Assembly (NCBI RefSeq): GCF_000406105.1 | Contig: NZ_CM001974.1 | Span: 691,685-755,684 of the forward strand | DNA length: 64,000 bases | Direction of reading: 5' to 3' | Source: Dickeya chrysanthemi NCPPB 402 | GTDB taxonomy: Bacteria; Pseudomonadota; Gammaproteobacteria; Enterobacterales; Enterobacteriaceae | Notes under the pieces: model-generated | What the model saw: only the letters and a program-made list of their open reading frames with translations | Database searches by the model: none | What the model was told of the DNA's origin: nothing | Translations under genes and position numbers: made by a program | Shown: positions 53,661 to 61,873 of the stretch, in pieces | Layout: every line of letters starts with the position of its first letter | Position numbering within the stretch: the stretch's first letter is position 1

Positions 53661-54308
53661 TCAGGCCAGTGGGGGAAAATAGAGCCGGGTGCCCGGCACA
53701 AGATGCTGCACGCTGTTCAGGTCGTTATAACGGGCGACCGCCATGTAATAGGCGCTGCCCTGATAGACCGCGTAACACAGTTGCGGCAGGGTATCGCCCT
53801 GTTTGACCACCACGCTGTGGGTAAGATCGGGCGAGGAGCGATTGGCGCGCAGCGCCTGCTCGCTGCTGTCCAGATAGTTGTCGAAACGCAACCCGACGGT
53901 GGCGCGTAGCGGCGCTCCGGCGGCATCGAACAGCGAATAACGGATGTCAAGGCGGGTCAGTCGCCCTTTGAATGACAGCGTGCCCCAGGTTAATACCACC
54001 ACGCTGGGTTCGTGTTTGTCGCCGACATAGCGGTACACCACGTTTTTAAGCCGGGTGATGTAGCCGGCGACGTCCGTTTTCTGCGGCTGTTCCACCACGC
54101 CGGTGCCGTCAATCATCAGCTCGAAACTGAGGCTCTCGCTCTGGTAGCTGGCAAAATCGAGGCGCGGTGCCAGACTGCCGAGCGTGCGGTTACCCGCCGC
54201 CAGCCGGTTGGTGTAATTGATGCCATGCTCATGACGGAGGCTGGCGGGATTGAGCATCACGTCAAATTGCTGTTTTTTATCGAGAGTGCGGATGGTCAGC
54301 TTCTGCAT
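53661..54308 (-). CDS. eCIS tube-initiator/LysM protein (Afp7-like)
   Basis: 215 residues. The N-terminal 150 (FDVMLNPASLRHEHGINYTN, LSFELMIDGTGVV) are the CIS tube-protein domain; the C-terminal 50 (SVVVKQGDTLPQLCYAVYQG, NDLNSVQHLVPGTRLYFPP) are a LysM-type domain. As Afp7 or gp53-like adaptor it joins the spike hub to the tube. It lies 12 bp before the spike gene. Confidence 0.9.
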   Translation of the reverse strand: MQKLTIRTLDKKQQFDVMLNPASLRHEHGINYTNRLAAGNRTLGSLAPRLDFASYQSESLSFELMIDGTGVVEQPQKTDVAGYITRLKNVVYRYVGDKHEPSVVVLTWGTLSFKGRLTRLDIRYSLFDAAGAPLRATVGLRFDNYLDSSEQALRANRSSPDLTHSVVVKQGDTLPQLCYAVYQGSAYYMAVARYNDLNSVQHLVPGTRLYFPPLA

Positions 54309-54323
54309 GATAGACGGCTCCGG

Positions 54324-54509
54324 TTAGCGTTCCCGCGGCTCGGTGTGCAGATGATGCAACGCAAGGGTGCCCGACGCGGCGGCGTGCGGGCCGGTTTGGC
54401 TGCCGTCGTCGCGGTTTTCCGCGCCCGGTTGCGGTTGCGCCGTTTCCTCGGCGTCATGCGGCGGGATGACACGGGAGTAAATCGTCAGTTGTCGTACTTC
54501 TATCGTCAT
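54324..54509 (-). CDS. DUF5908 small eCIS protein (Afp6/Pvc6-like)
   Basis: 61 residues starting MTIEVRQLTIYSRV, the signature of the DUF5908 family found between the second tube protein and the LysM protein in Afp/PVC clusters. The rest is acidic and low-complexity. Its precise role is unknown. The position and start fit the family exactly. Confidence 0.85.
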   Translation of the reverse strand: MTIEVRQLTIYSRVIPPHDAEETAQPQPGAENRDDGSQTGPHAAASGTLALHHLHTEPRER

Positions 54510-54536
54510 GATGGGGCTGCCTTATATGGTTTGCGG

Positions 54537-54995
54537 TTACTGTTTGCGTTTGGAACGGCTGAAACACAGGACAATCTCTTCAATCGCTACTGCATTACGG
54601 GTGGCGTGAAAGCTCTCGATCTTCCAACTGATGGGGTAGGCGTTATAAAACAGCCATACCCGCAACGGGTCGCCCCGTTCGTCCAACAGGCTGACGCTCA
54701 CCTCTTTGGTGACCAACGGGCTATTCAACAACCCTTCAAAACAGCTTTTGCACCAGCGCACCAGGGGGGAGTCGGTGGCGCCAAGGCCGCGGCGTAGCCT
54801 CAGCGGGCCTTGTTTTACCGCAGTCGGCAAATGGTAGACGCTGCTATTGCCGCCTTCGGTGAAGGGCTCGGTTTCAATCTGCGCTTCGATGCCGGAGACT
54901 TCCTGAAACGCCTGGTCGTCGCCGCTGTTGTCGATGTTCACGCTGAAATAAAACGCGGGTAGCGGCCAGTCGCCGCCGGGCGATTGTGTTTGCAT
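54537..54995 (-). CDS. eCIS inner tube protein 2 (Afp5-like)
   Basis: 152 residues of the gp19/CIS tube family: WPLPAFYFSVNIDNSGDDQ, AFQEVSGIEAQIETEPFTEG, LKQ-type charged strand and CFSRSKRKQ tail. It is a diverged paralogue of the tube gene upstream. In Afp/PVC, Afp5/Pvc5 is the tube ring that contacts the baseplate end. Bases 54996-55088 hold no gene. Confidence 0.9.
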   Translation of the reverse strand: MQTQSPGGDWPLPAFYFSVNIDNSGDDQAFQEVSGIEAQIETEPFTEGGNSSVYHLPTAVKQGPLRLRRGLGATDSPLVRWCKSCFEGLLNSPLVTKEVSVSLLDERGDPLRVWLFYNAYPISWKIESFHATRNAVAIEEIVLCFSRSKRKQ

Positions 54996-55088
54996 CGGTA
55001 TTACCGTGTTTATACTTCAATGGGTTATAGCGAATTAACGCGGCGGCGACCCGCCGCATTAACCGGCCCTCACGCCGCGAATAGGCGA

Positions 55089-55559
55089 TTACACCGCGAC
55101 TTCCAGCCCTTCGTGCGCCAGTTCGATGGTTTCAACCGCCACTTCATTGCCGTCTGATTTCAAATCCGTCCCGCTGATTTTGGTCGGCCAGGCATTTTTG
55201 AGCTTCCACGTCATGGCCGGGCTGCCGCTTTCATCCAGCAAATTGATGGTGACGGCGGTGCGGGCGATGGTGTTCATCTTGATTTTCGAAAACCAGTCGT
55301 AGAAGTTGTTATCTTTGACGAAAATGCCTTTTTTCAGCGTCACATTGCCGGATTTGATAATCCCGGGCATTTTGATGGTGGAAAATACCGGGCTGTTGCC
55401 GGCGCGGTATTCGATTATCTGGGCTTCGATATCCAGGCCGGTAATTTCCTGAAACGACGCCACCATGCTGGCGCCCGCGCCGCCGTCCCATTTCACTTCA
55501 AAGTGAAATTTGGGCATCGGCCATACGGTGTTTGACTGAGCGGAACCGTCATCTGCCAT
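55089..55559 (-). CDS. eCIS inner tube protein 1 (Afp1-like)
   Basis: 156 residues of the T4 gp19/Hcp-like tube family: WPMPKFHFEVKWDG, FQEITGLDIEAQIIEYRAGN, VTLKKGIFVKDNNFYDWFSK. Stacked hexamers make the tube that carries cargo. CAAGGAGAACACTT precedes the ATG. It follows the sheath gene after a 112-bp gap with a tandem repeat, a spacing that could allow separate, higher expression of the major tube subunit. Confidence 0.93.
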   Translation of the reverse strand: MADDGSAQSNTVWPMPKFHFEVKWDGGAGASMVASFQEITGLDIEAQIIEYRAGNSPVFSTIKMPGIIKSGNVTLKKGIFVKDNNFYDWFSKIKMNTIARTAVTINLLDESGSPAMTWKLKNAWPTKISGTDLKSDGNEVAVETIELAHEGLEVAV

Positions 55560-55594
55560 AAGTGTTCTCCTTGAAGAGGGTGATAAAACCTTTA

Positions 55595-55657
55595 GTTATC
55601 AAATACCTGTTGTTATCAAAAACCTGAAGTCATCAAAAACCTACAGTCGTCAAAACG
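55595..55657. repeat. 17-bp degenerate tandem repeat, 3.7 copies, after the sheath gene
   Basis: Units start at 55595, 55612, 55629 and 55646, each near GTTATCAAAAACCTGWW. It starts 14 bp beyond the sheath stop on the minus strand, between sheath and tube genes. Confidence 0.85.
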
Positions 55658-55671
55658 TGATGCCGTCAGCG

Positions 55672-57225
55672 TCAGGATTTCTGCATCTGCTGCTGGAAGG
55701 TGATTTCGATAAACTCGGCCGGACGGCTGATGGCCACCAGCACGGTAATACGCAGAATGCCTTCCAGAATGTCCTGCGGCGTCATGGTCTTGCCGAGCCC
55801 GACATCCACGCTGTAGGCATCTTCCGGCGATGCGCCGGCCAGCCCGCCGCGTTTCCAGATACCGAACAGGAAGTTTTCGATCATGCTCTCCATCGAAACC
55901 CAGGTATTGGCGGTGTTGGGTTCGAACACGTAGGCTTTGGCCGCCTGTTTGATTGACTCCTCCAGCATGATCATGGTCCGGCGCACGTTGACGTAGCGCC
56001 AGTCGAGGCTGTTGCCGTCCAGCGTGCGTGCGCCCCACACCAGCGTGCCTTCGCCGGTGAAGGTACGCAGCGCGTTGATCGATTTCCCCTGGGTGGTGAC
56101 GTTCAGGTCTTCCTGTTCGTCGGCGCTGATGTTCACGCTGGGCGATACCACCGCGTTCAGGCTGACGTTGGCCGGGGCTTTCCACACGCCGCGAGCGTTA
56201 TCCACCATGGTGTAGATGCCCGCCATCGACGCGGCGGGCGGCAGCAGGTTTTGTTGACGCCGGATGTTCTCCAGTACGCTTTTGTAGATAGGGCTGATAG
56301 AGAACAGAATTTTATGCAGCAGCGCTTTTTCCGCGTCGCTCTGTTCCACCGTCAGTTTGGCGACTTCATCCAGCATTTGCTGTTTTTTGGCCGCTTTTAA
56401 CTTGTTGCTGCCGCTGTTTAACTGCTCGGGGCTCAGCCCGTCCAGCTCTTTGAACGCGCCGGCAATCTCGGCATTGAGCGCGGTGGTCAGAATGTCCAGA
56501 TTGTTGATATGGGTGAAGTTAATGTCGCTGTCCTGAATAATCGAGGTATTCAGCCACGGGTAGTACGCGGCGGCGTAATCCAGATAATTGATGCCCAGTT
56601 TGGAACGGAAGTTGGCGATACAGTCGCCGCTGGGGTCTTGCCTGTCTTTATAGCCTTCCCAAACGTCGAGAATCGCGATGCGGTTTTTCATGGTGCCGCC
56701 GCAATGCGCCAGCACCGCCTGCTGTACGTTGATGCAGTCGTCCTCTTTCAGACACACCGCTTCCGGCGTCAGTACCATAGTGGGTTCCGGCTCTTTGAGC
56801 AGCGGCGTGATGCCGTTTTTCAGCGCATCGGCGTCGATGGCGTTCTGATAGCCACCTACCGAGACGATATAGCAAGGGCCGCCGCCGTTCTGGAAAAAGA
56901 ACAGCATGCTGTAGTACAGCAGATAGCGGGTATTCGCCAGCGTCAGGGCATAGGTTTTGCCGGCCTGACTGAAGGCGGCATCACCCGAGACTTTATCGGT
57001 CTTTTCAACGATATCGAATTTATGCAGCGGCGCGCCGCCGAAATAATGGCGAAAATCGGACATCGAGGTAATACGCCATGCTTTATTGCGTAGCGATACG
57101 CCGCCGTTTTCCGCTTTTTCGGTATAACCGATAAATGCCGGCACCGCGGTAGCGACTTCTACCACTGAATTAGGGAAGGCATTTTTTTCAACAATATAAA
57201 CGCCTGGGGTTTTCATCACGCCCAT
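55672..57225 (-). CDS. eCIS contractile sheath protein (Afp2/3-like)
   Basis: 517 residues. The N-terminus (MKTPGVYIVEKNAFPNSVVE) is the classic tail-sheath opening, and the C-terminus (GILRITVLVAISRPAEFIEI) is the conserved strand that locks neighbouring subunits. VWGARTLDGNSLDWRYVNVR is another family hallmark. Only one sheath gene is present; Afp and PVC have three. Contraction of this helical sheath drives the tube out. An ERIC element lies in its 5' leader. Confidence 0.95.
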   Translation of the reverse strand: MGVMKTPGVYIVEKNAFPNSVVEVATAVPAFIGYTEKAENGGVSLRNKAWRITSMSDFRHYFGGAPLHKFDIVEKTDKVSGDAAFSQAGKTYALTLANTRYLLYYSMLFFFQNGGGPCYIVSVGGYQNAIDADALKNGITPLLKEPEPTMVLTPEAVCLKEDDCINVQQAVLAHCGGTMKNRIAILDVWEGYKDRQDPSGDCIANFRSKLGINYLDYAAAYYPWLNTSIIQDSDINFTHINNLDILTTALNAEIAGAFKELDGLSPEQLNSGSNKLKAAKKQQMLDEVAKLTVEQSDAEKALLHKILFSISPIYKSVLENIRRQQNLLPPAASMAGIYTMVDNARGVWKAPANVSLNAVVSPSVNISADEQEDLNVTTQGKSINALRTFTGEGTLVWGARTLDGNSLDWRYVNVRRTMIMLEESIKQAAKAYVFEPNTANTWVSMESMIENFLFGIWKRGGLAGASPEDAYSVDVGLGKTMTPQDILEGILRITVLVAISRPAEFIEITFQQQMQKS

Positions 57226-57250
57226 AGTTTTATTCCTTCTGCTTGATATA

Positions 57251-57375
57251 TATACCCGTCATACTTCAAGTTGCAGGTGCGTTGGCTGCGTTCGTTCACC
57301 CGAATCACTTACCTGAGTAAGCTCATCGGGATTCTCTCTCTTGCCGCCTTCCTGCGACTCGAATTATTTTGGGTA
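57251..57375. repeat. ERIC element, copy 2
   Basis: Nearly identical to the copy at 19601. It lies inside the eCIS gene cluster, 26 bp upstream of the sheath start, so transcripts through it would fold into a long hairpin. Bases 57376-57459 hold no gene. Confidence 0.95.
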
Positions 57376-57459
57376 TCACCACCCGCGCCTTGCGATACCA
57401 GTAAAGAGGATAGTGCTTGCGCCGATATTTCTTATTGCCCTGTTATTTTTGGGGTCGCG

Positions 57460-58272
57460 TCAGTTAACAATAATTTCAAATACGCTTTCAGATAATATAT
57501 GGGTATTCAACCGACATTGATGTCGTGGCATGGCTACCGGTAATCGCTCCATTAATAATGTGTCTTGCTGATAAAGCTGAAAATAATAATCAGACCTTTT
57601 TTGTATTATTAACGGCTCACGGGAAATAAATGCCTGAGCGTGTTGACCATTAGCCAGTACTTCCGTGCCGAGATAATCGAACCGATTCTTCTGGCGACTA
57701 TCCTGAATACGCGAGTACTTATTCACATAAGGCGCGGTGAACAGATATTTCCAGCGCCGTCGCTGGCTGCGAAACGGCATAATCAATAACGGCGCGGCTC
57801 GCTGGTTAAGGAATGCCGTTATCGCCGCCGCGCGAATATCGATATCGACCAGCCAGGCCCGCTCTTTTGGCCGGGAGCGCAGATTTAGGGGCAACGGCAT
57901 CTCATCCTTCGGTGCCGTGTTGTCGGCCGCCTGAAGACGCACTTCGCCGGTTTCCGCCCCGCTTAGCGTGTAATGAAAGTACGGCGTTTCGCGTTCCATC
58001 GACCCACTCAACGCGGTATAGCTGAAAAAGTCGGGCTCCCGGCTGCCAAACCACCACCGCAGCATCAGGGCGTCGGTTATCTGCAAGGCGGCGCGCTGCG
58101 CCCGATCCGCCAGCACCAGCAGCCCGTCTGCCAACGGCTTAATCAGCAGCCCGGCGTGCGCCGCAGCCTGTTGACTGGAGGCCGATAATTCGCCATAAAA
58201 CGGCAGCCCGCTACCGCCGGCAAAAAACTCATGCTCGATACGCAATTGAAATAACGGGCTGTAATCGCTCAT
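57460..58272 (-). CDS. Unrecognised eCIS-cluster protein
   Basis: 270 residues from the ATG at 58272 (AAGGATTAACCGCC upstream); the longer open frame overlaps the cap gene out of family. It starts MSDYSPLFQLRIEHEFFAGG and later has FSYTALSGSMERETPYFHYT, LLIMPFRSQRRRWKYLFTAP and a beta-rich end (SESVFEIIVN). No signal peptide or transmembrane helix. Proteins of this size between the DUF4255 cap and the sheath occur in some eCIS clusters, so a structural or assembly role is likely. I do not recognise a named family. Confidence 0.75.
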   Translation of the reverse strand: MSDYSPLFQLRIEHEFFAGGSGLPFYGELSASSQQAAAHAGLLIKPLADGLLVLADRAQRAALQITDALMLRWWFGSREPDFFSYTALSGSMERETPYFHYTLSGAETGEVRLQAADNTAPKDEMPLPLNLRSRPKERAWLVDIDIRAAAITAFLNQRAAPLLIMPFRSQRRRWKYLFTAPYVNKYSRIQDSRQKNRFDYLGTEVLANGQHAQAFISREPLIIQKRSDYYFQLYQQDTLLMERLPVAMPRHQCRLNTHILSESVFEIIVN

Positions 58273-58277
58273 GGCGG

Positions 58278-58850
58278 TTAATCCTTGGCTACGGTGGTCT
58301 GCAATTGCCTGATGCCGTCTGCCTGAGCCTGAATGGCCTGACTGTCGGCGATTTTTACCCGCAGGCGATATACCGCCGACGGCAAATAACGGCTGCCTAA
58401 CATCGTCCACATATTTCCGAGCTCATGACGCGGCAGGCTGTCCATTTCCAGTAATAGTTGCTCAATTTCCTGATCCATATCTGGGGCGTTATAACGGTTA
58501 AGCAAGGCGTTTTTATGAAGGAATGCCATCGCATGGGCGATCACCTGCAATCCTTCCGCGTATTGCGTGCCGGTAAAATTTGCCGCCACCACTATCGACA
58601 CCCGTACAAATAACGGCGGCGTACTGACAGCAAAACGATTCCCAGGATTAGCGGCATTATTCCGATACGTCACGGTTTCTTTTTCAATATTCGACAGAAA
58701 GACCACCAGTTTATTTTTCGTCAGCGGAAACATTTTGCCGTCGTCATCGGCCGGATTAGCAATCACCACGACGTCATCATGCAGATTTAGGGTATTTTTC
58801 AGGTATTGATTCAATTGTTTTGTCAGGTAATGGATAGCGGCGTGGAGCAT
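58278..58850 (-). CDS. DUF4255 eCIS cap protein (Afp16/Pvc16-like)
   Basis: 190 residues with the DUF4255 pattern: MLHAAIHYLTKQLNQYLK at the N-terminus, KNKLVVFLSNIEKETVTYRN, PPLFVRVSIVVAANF and YNAPDMDQEIEQLLLEMDSL. In Afp/PVC particles this protein caps the tube and sheath at the distal end and helps fix their length. It is the first gene of the minus-strand eCIS cluster; an ERIC element and a 270-bp gap lie upstream. Confidence 0.92.
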   Translation of the reverse strand: MLHAAIHYLTKQLNQYLKNTLNLHDDVVVIANPADDDGKMFPLTKNKLVVFLSNIEKETVTYRNNAANPGNRFAVSTPPLFVRVSIVVAANFTGTQYAEGLQVIAHAMAFLHKNALLNRYNAPDMDQEIEQLLLEMDSLPRHELGNMWTMLGSRYLPSAVYRLRVKIADSQAIQAQADGIRQLQTTVAKD

Positions 58851-58902
58851 GGGGTTTCCTTTATTGAATGACCCTCTTTACCCTATTTTTAGTGCAGAGG
58901 TT

Positions 58903-59029
58903 TATACCCTTCATACTTCAAGTTGCAGGTGCGTTGGCTGCCCTCGCTCACCCCAGTCACTTACTTGTGTAAGCTCTTGGGGATTCGCTCGATTGCCGCC
59001 TTCCTGCAACTCGAATTATTTTGGGTATA
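58903..59029. repeat. ERIC element, copy 3
   Basis: This copy is closer to the classical ERIC consensus: its centre contains the CGCTCACCCCAGTCACTTAC core and TTGGGGATTCGCTCG. It lies 52 bp upstream of the eCIS cap gene. Bases 59030-59298 hold no supported gene but must carry the promoter of the following plus-strand gene. Confidence 0.95.
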
Positions 59030-59298
59030 GTTAATAAAAGACAGTATTGCTGATGATGTGCGAGCTGAAAAGAGTATTCGGAAGTTAAACGGCATAATAC
59101 GTAAATTAGCCATGATGAATGGTGGGGTAACGTGATGAAAAAAGAAATTTCATGTTTTTTTAAGTGATAAGGTCGTTAAGTGGCTGGCGATACCTTATCT
59201 TTTCACTGCTGTATTCAGCATTATTTCGCTGGTGAGCTGTTGTTAAACATGAATTATCATACCTGATCGAGGTTCACCGCCAAACAGGGAGAATACGC

Positions 59299-59928
59299 AT
59301 GAAATTACTACTCGTGGGCGCAACCGGGCTGGTCGGCCATCAGGTGTTATTAAACGCGCTGTCAGACAAGCGTATTACGCAGGTGACGGCACCGGTGCGG
59401 CGTGAATTACCGGCTCACGACAAGCTGCTGGCGCCGCAGGTGGATTTTGAACACTTGCCGCAAGATGCCGACTGGTGGCGGGCGGATGCGGTGATTTGTA
59501 CGCTGGGCACCACCATCAAAGCGGCGGGCAGTCAGGCGGCGTTTTACCGGGTCGATCACGACTACCCGCTGGCAGTCGCGCGGCTGGCTCAGGAGCACGG
59601 TACGCCTGCCTACGTGCTGAATTCAGCCAGAGGGGCGAGCGTCACGTCGCGGTTTTTCTACAACCGGGTGAAAGGTGAAGTGGAACGCGATCTGGCTGGG
59701 GTGGGGTTTTCTTCACTGACGCTGGTGCGCCCAGGGTTGATTGGCGGCGAGCGACACGATCGACGTGCTGGTGAATGGGCGGCACAACAGCTGTTGCATG
59801 TATTGCATCCGGTGCTACCACGGGCTTTGCGTATTAACCCTGCGGAAAACATTGCGGACGCTTTGTTGGCGGCGGCGTTGAACCCGGTTGGAGGTGTGCA
59901 GGTGATTGGCTCTGAGCATCTGGTGTAA
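59299..59928 (+). CDS. NAD(P)-binding atypical SDR (YbjT/HTATIP2-like)
   Basis: 209 residues with an N-terminal Rossmann motif LLLVGATGLVGHQVLL (3-18), a later YVLNSARGASVTSRFFYNRV with the atypical Tyr-x3-Lys (Y120/K124 region), and LVRPGLIGG. It resembles atypical SDRs such as HTATIP2/TIP30-like and NmrA-like proteins. Substrate unknown. CAGGGAGAATACGC precedes the ATG. It probably forms a two-gene unit with the flavin reductase gene 34 bp downstream. Confidence 0.85.
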   Translation: MKLLLVGATGLVGHQVLLNALSDKRITQVTAPVRRELPAHDKLLAPQVDFEHLPQDADWWRADAVICTLGTTIKAAGSQAAFYRVDHDYPLAVARLAQEHGTPAYVLNSARGASVTSRFFYNRVKGEVERDLAGVGFSSLTLVRPGLIGGERHDRRAGEWAAQQLLHVLHPVLPRALRINPAENIADALLAAALNPVGGVQVIGSEHLV

Positions 59929-59962
59929 AGTGGAGAGCAATGTGCATAACGCAGGAGCCACT

Positions 59963-60541
59963 ATGAATAGCACGATGTCACCGGTTGAGCTGGCAAAAGC
60001 CTATCGGCTGGTTAACCACGGGCCGACGGTGTTGGTGTCGGCCTGCCATGATGGGGTAGAAGATGTGATGGCGGCAGCCTGGTGCTGTGGGCTGGATTTT
60101 GCACCGCCTAAGCTGACCGTGGTGTTGGATAAAGCGACTAAAACGCGTGAACTGCTGGAAAACAGCGGCTATTTTGCCATTCAGGTGCCGACGACGGCAC
60201 AACTGGAATTGACCAATCAGCTCGGCAGTATCAGCCTGCGGGATACTCCGGACAAGCTGGCGCGCTGTCAGGTGGAGCTGTTTCGCACTCACGAGTTGGA
60301 TGTGCCGCTGGTGGCCGGTTGCGCCGCCTGGCTGCTGTGCAAACTGATCCCTGAGCCGCACAACCAGCAAACCTACGATCTGTTTATCGGAGAAGTTATC
60401 GGTGCCTGGGCCGATTCACGCGTATTCAGTGAGGGTCACTGGCATTTTGAAACGGCTGACCCAAAATGGCGCAGCCTGCATCATGTGGCGGGCGGGCATT
60501 ATTACGCTATTGGTGATGCGATGGATGCGAAAGAATCGTGA
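59963..60541 (+). CDS. Flavin reductase-like FMN-binding protein
   Basis: 192 residues from the ATG at 59963, with GCAGGAG upstream; the longer open frame overlaps the SDR gene. The split-barrel flavin reductase domain is recognisable: PTVLVSACHDGVEDVMAAAW near residue 20, KATKTRELLENSGYFAIQVP near 65, and FIGEVIGAWADSRVF near 150. It probably binds FMN or FAD and reduces it with NAD(P)H, or supports a monooxygenase. A GCCCTGC-AAGA-GCAGGGC hairpin (60556-60573) without a T-run follows and may end the transcript. Confidence 0.88.
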   Translation: MNSTMSPVELAKAYRLVNHGPTVLVSACHDGVEDVMAAAWCCGLDFAPPKLTVVLDKATKTRELLENSGYFAIQVPTTAQLELTNQLGSISLRDTPDKLARCQVELFRTHELDVPLVAGCAAWLLCKLIPEPHNQQTYDLFIGEVIGAWADSRVFSEGHWHFETADPKWRSLHHVAGGHYYAIGDAMDAKES

Positions 60542-60621
60542 CCATATAAACCAATGCCCTGCAAGAGCAGGGCGTTCGGCCCATAATTAATATGGCTCTA
60601 TTTATTGTGGTTTACTGTTTT

Positions 60622-60795
60622 CTATTGGCGGTAAAGGGATTGACCATTAGCGCGCAGTTTTTCAGCGAATTGGTTTTTTTCAAGTTTATAGAACGAGTAG
60701 GCTATCAGGCCAATACTGTCTTCTGGATTTTTTACCAGTAATTGAAAAACCCATGATTTTTCATTAGTTATAACCAACGAATTATCGTTTTCCAT
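60622..60795 (-). CDS. Small 57-residue protein with IGLIAYSFYK motif
   Basis: The frame opens at ATG 60795 and ends at TAG (60622-60624). The product reads MENDNSLVITNEKSWVFQLL, then VKNPEDSIGLIAYSFYKLEK, then a short basic tail. The segment around IGLIAYSFYKLEK is reminiscent of a motif in small bacterial proteins of unknown function (from memory, unverified). The ribosome binding site is weak, which lowers confidence. It follows a second small ORF on the same strand, and the two may be co-transcribed. Confidence 0.5.
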   Translation of the reverse strand: MENDNSLVITNEKSWVFQLLVKNPEDSIGLIAYSFYKLEKNQFAEKLRANGQSLYRQ

Positions 60796-60857
60796 CGATC
60801 TAAAATAACGTCCCTTGTTAACCTGAAAGTTTTTCTGTCAGTAAGCTAATTTTACTT

Positions 60858-61058
60858 TTATCGCTCACATTCACTGGAGCGTAGCACCTGATTCATTGCT
60901 TGATTAATCAGTGAATTCAGATCTGATGGGGAGAGTGTTCTGACGGTTGCTGCTGCCATACCTGCTGCACCAACACGGTTTGATGACTGCTCAACAGATT
61001 GCAACATTGCCTGACGATGAGCTTCGGAAATTCTCTGTAATTCAAATGAACGTGACAT
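60858..61058 (-). CDS. Small 66-residue protein, unrecognised
   Basis: The ATG at 61058 follows GAGGAT and gives a 66-residue amphipathic, Ser/Ala/Gln-rich helical protein (MSRSFELQRISEAHRQAMLQ ... SDLNSLINQAMNQVLRSSE). No signal peptide, no cysteines except near the C-terminus. No family recognised. It precedes the 57-residue ORF by 62 bp on the same strand. Confidence 0.6.
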   Translation of the reverse strand: MSRSFELQRISEAHRQAMLQSVEQSSNRVGAAGMAAATVRTLSPSDLNSLINQAMNQVLRSSECER

Positions 61059-61164
61059 AAGCAGTATCCTCATCCTTTTCCTGATTCATGTGCTAACTGG
61101 GTTCATCCTTGAACCTGTTCATCCATACCGGAACCTGTGTCGGCCCCGGTATTGATGATGGTTA

Positions 61165-61728
61165 TCAGAACGGAATGTCGTCGTCAAAATCCATCGGCGG
61201 TTCGTTGCTCGGCATCGGCGCGCTTTGCTGCGGACGGGACTGGGACTGACCGCCGCCGCCGCTGAACTGGTTGGCTTGCTGCGGCTGTTGCGGCTGACCC
61301 CAACCACCTTGTGGCGCGTTACCACCACCCGTATTGCCGCCCATGTTGCCACCGGCCGGAGCGCCAGCGCCGCCGCCAGCGCGGCCGCCCAGCATTTGCA
61401 TGCTGCCGGAGATATCAACCACGACTTCAGTGGTGTAGCGGTCCTGACCGCCCTGATCCTGCCATTTGCGGGTACGCAATTGGCCTTCGATATACACCTG
61501 GGAGCCTTTGCGCAGGTATTCGCCGGCGATCTCAGCCAGCTTGCCGTACAGTGCGACACGGTGCCACTCGGTGCGCTCTTTCTGCTCGCCGGTCTGTTTG
61601 TCGCGCCAGCTGTCCGACGTGGCCAGAGTCAGGTTAGCGACCGCGCCGCCGTTCGGCATGTAACGGACTTCCGGGTCCTGACCCAGATTCCCGATAAGAA
61701 TCACTTTATTAACGCCTCTGCTGGCCAT
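61165..61728 (-). CDS. ssb: Single-stranded DNA-binding protein
   Basis: 187 residues. The N-terminal OB fold begins [20 protein letters not shown] and includes [19 protein letters not shown] Gly/Gln-rich linker (about 115-170) leads to the conserved acidic tip MDFDDDIPF, which recruits PriA, RecQ, exonuclease I and other partners. It is divergent from uvrA, as in other enterobacteria. Its start is MASRGVN at 61728 after CAGGAGACACC. Bases 61074-61164 hold only short inverted repeats (for example GGTTCA-TCCT-TGAACC at 61100-61115). Confidence 0.98.
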   Translation of the reverse strand: MASRGVNKVILIGNLGQDPEVRYMPNGGAVANLTLATSDSWRDKQTGEQKERTEWHRVALYGKLAEIAGEYLRKGSQVYIEGQLRTRKWQDQGGQDRYTTEVVVDISGSMQMLGGRAGGGAGAPAGGNMGGNTGGGNAPQGGWGQPQQPQQANQFSGGGGQSQSRPQQSAPMPSNEPPMDFDDDIPF

Positions 61729-61857
61729 GTTGGTGTCTCCTGAACAATCACATATTTAAATTTTAAACGAAAAACTATATCACGCCATTGAGCCAGATAA
61801 TACCCGCGAGGCGAACCGCATTCTTTTTTCCACTGTTGCAGAAATTGCTGTCAGGTA

Positions 61858-61873
61858 CTGGATATCCATTCAG
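61858..61873. promoter_or_regulatory. LexA (SOS) box between ssb and uvrA
   Basis: CTGGATATCCATTCAG fits CTG-N10-CAG and lies where the enterobacterial uvrA-ssb SOS box is expected, 89 bp upstream of uvrA. It should put uvrA, and possibly ssb, under LexA control. Confidence 0.85.

Noticed and set aside
43501..58850. Type VI secretion system or prophage tail
   Set aside because: No TssJLM membrane complex, TssB/TssC pair or ClpV, and no capsid or terminase genes; DUF4255, DUF5908, LysM-tube and the tape-measure type are eCIS hallmarks.
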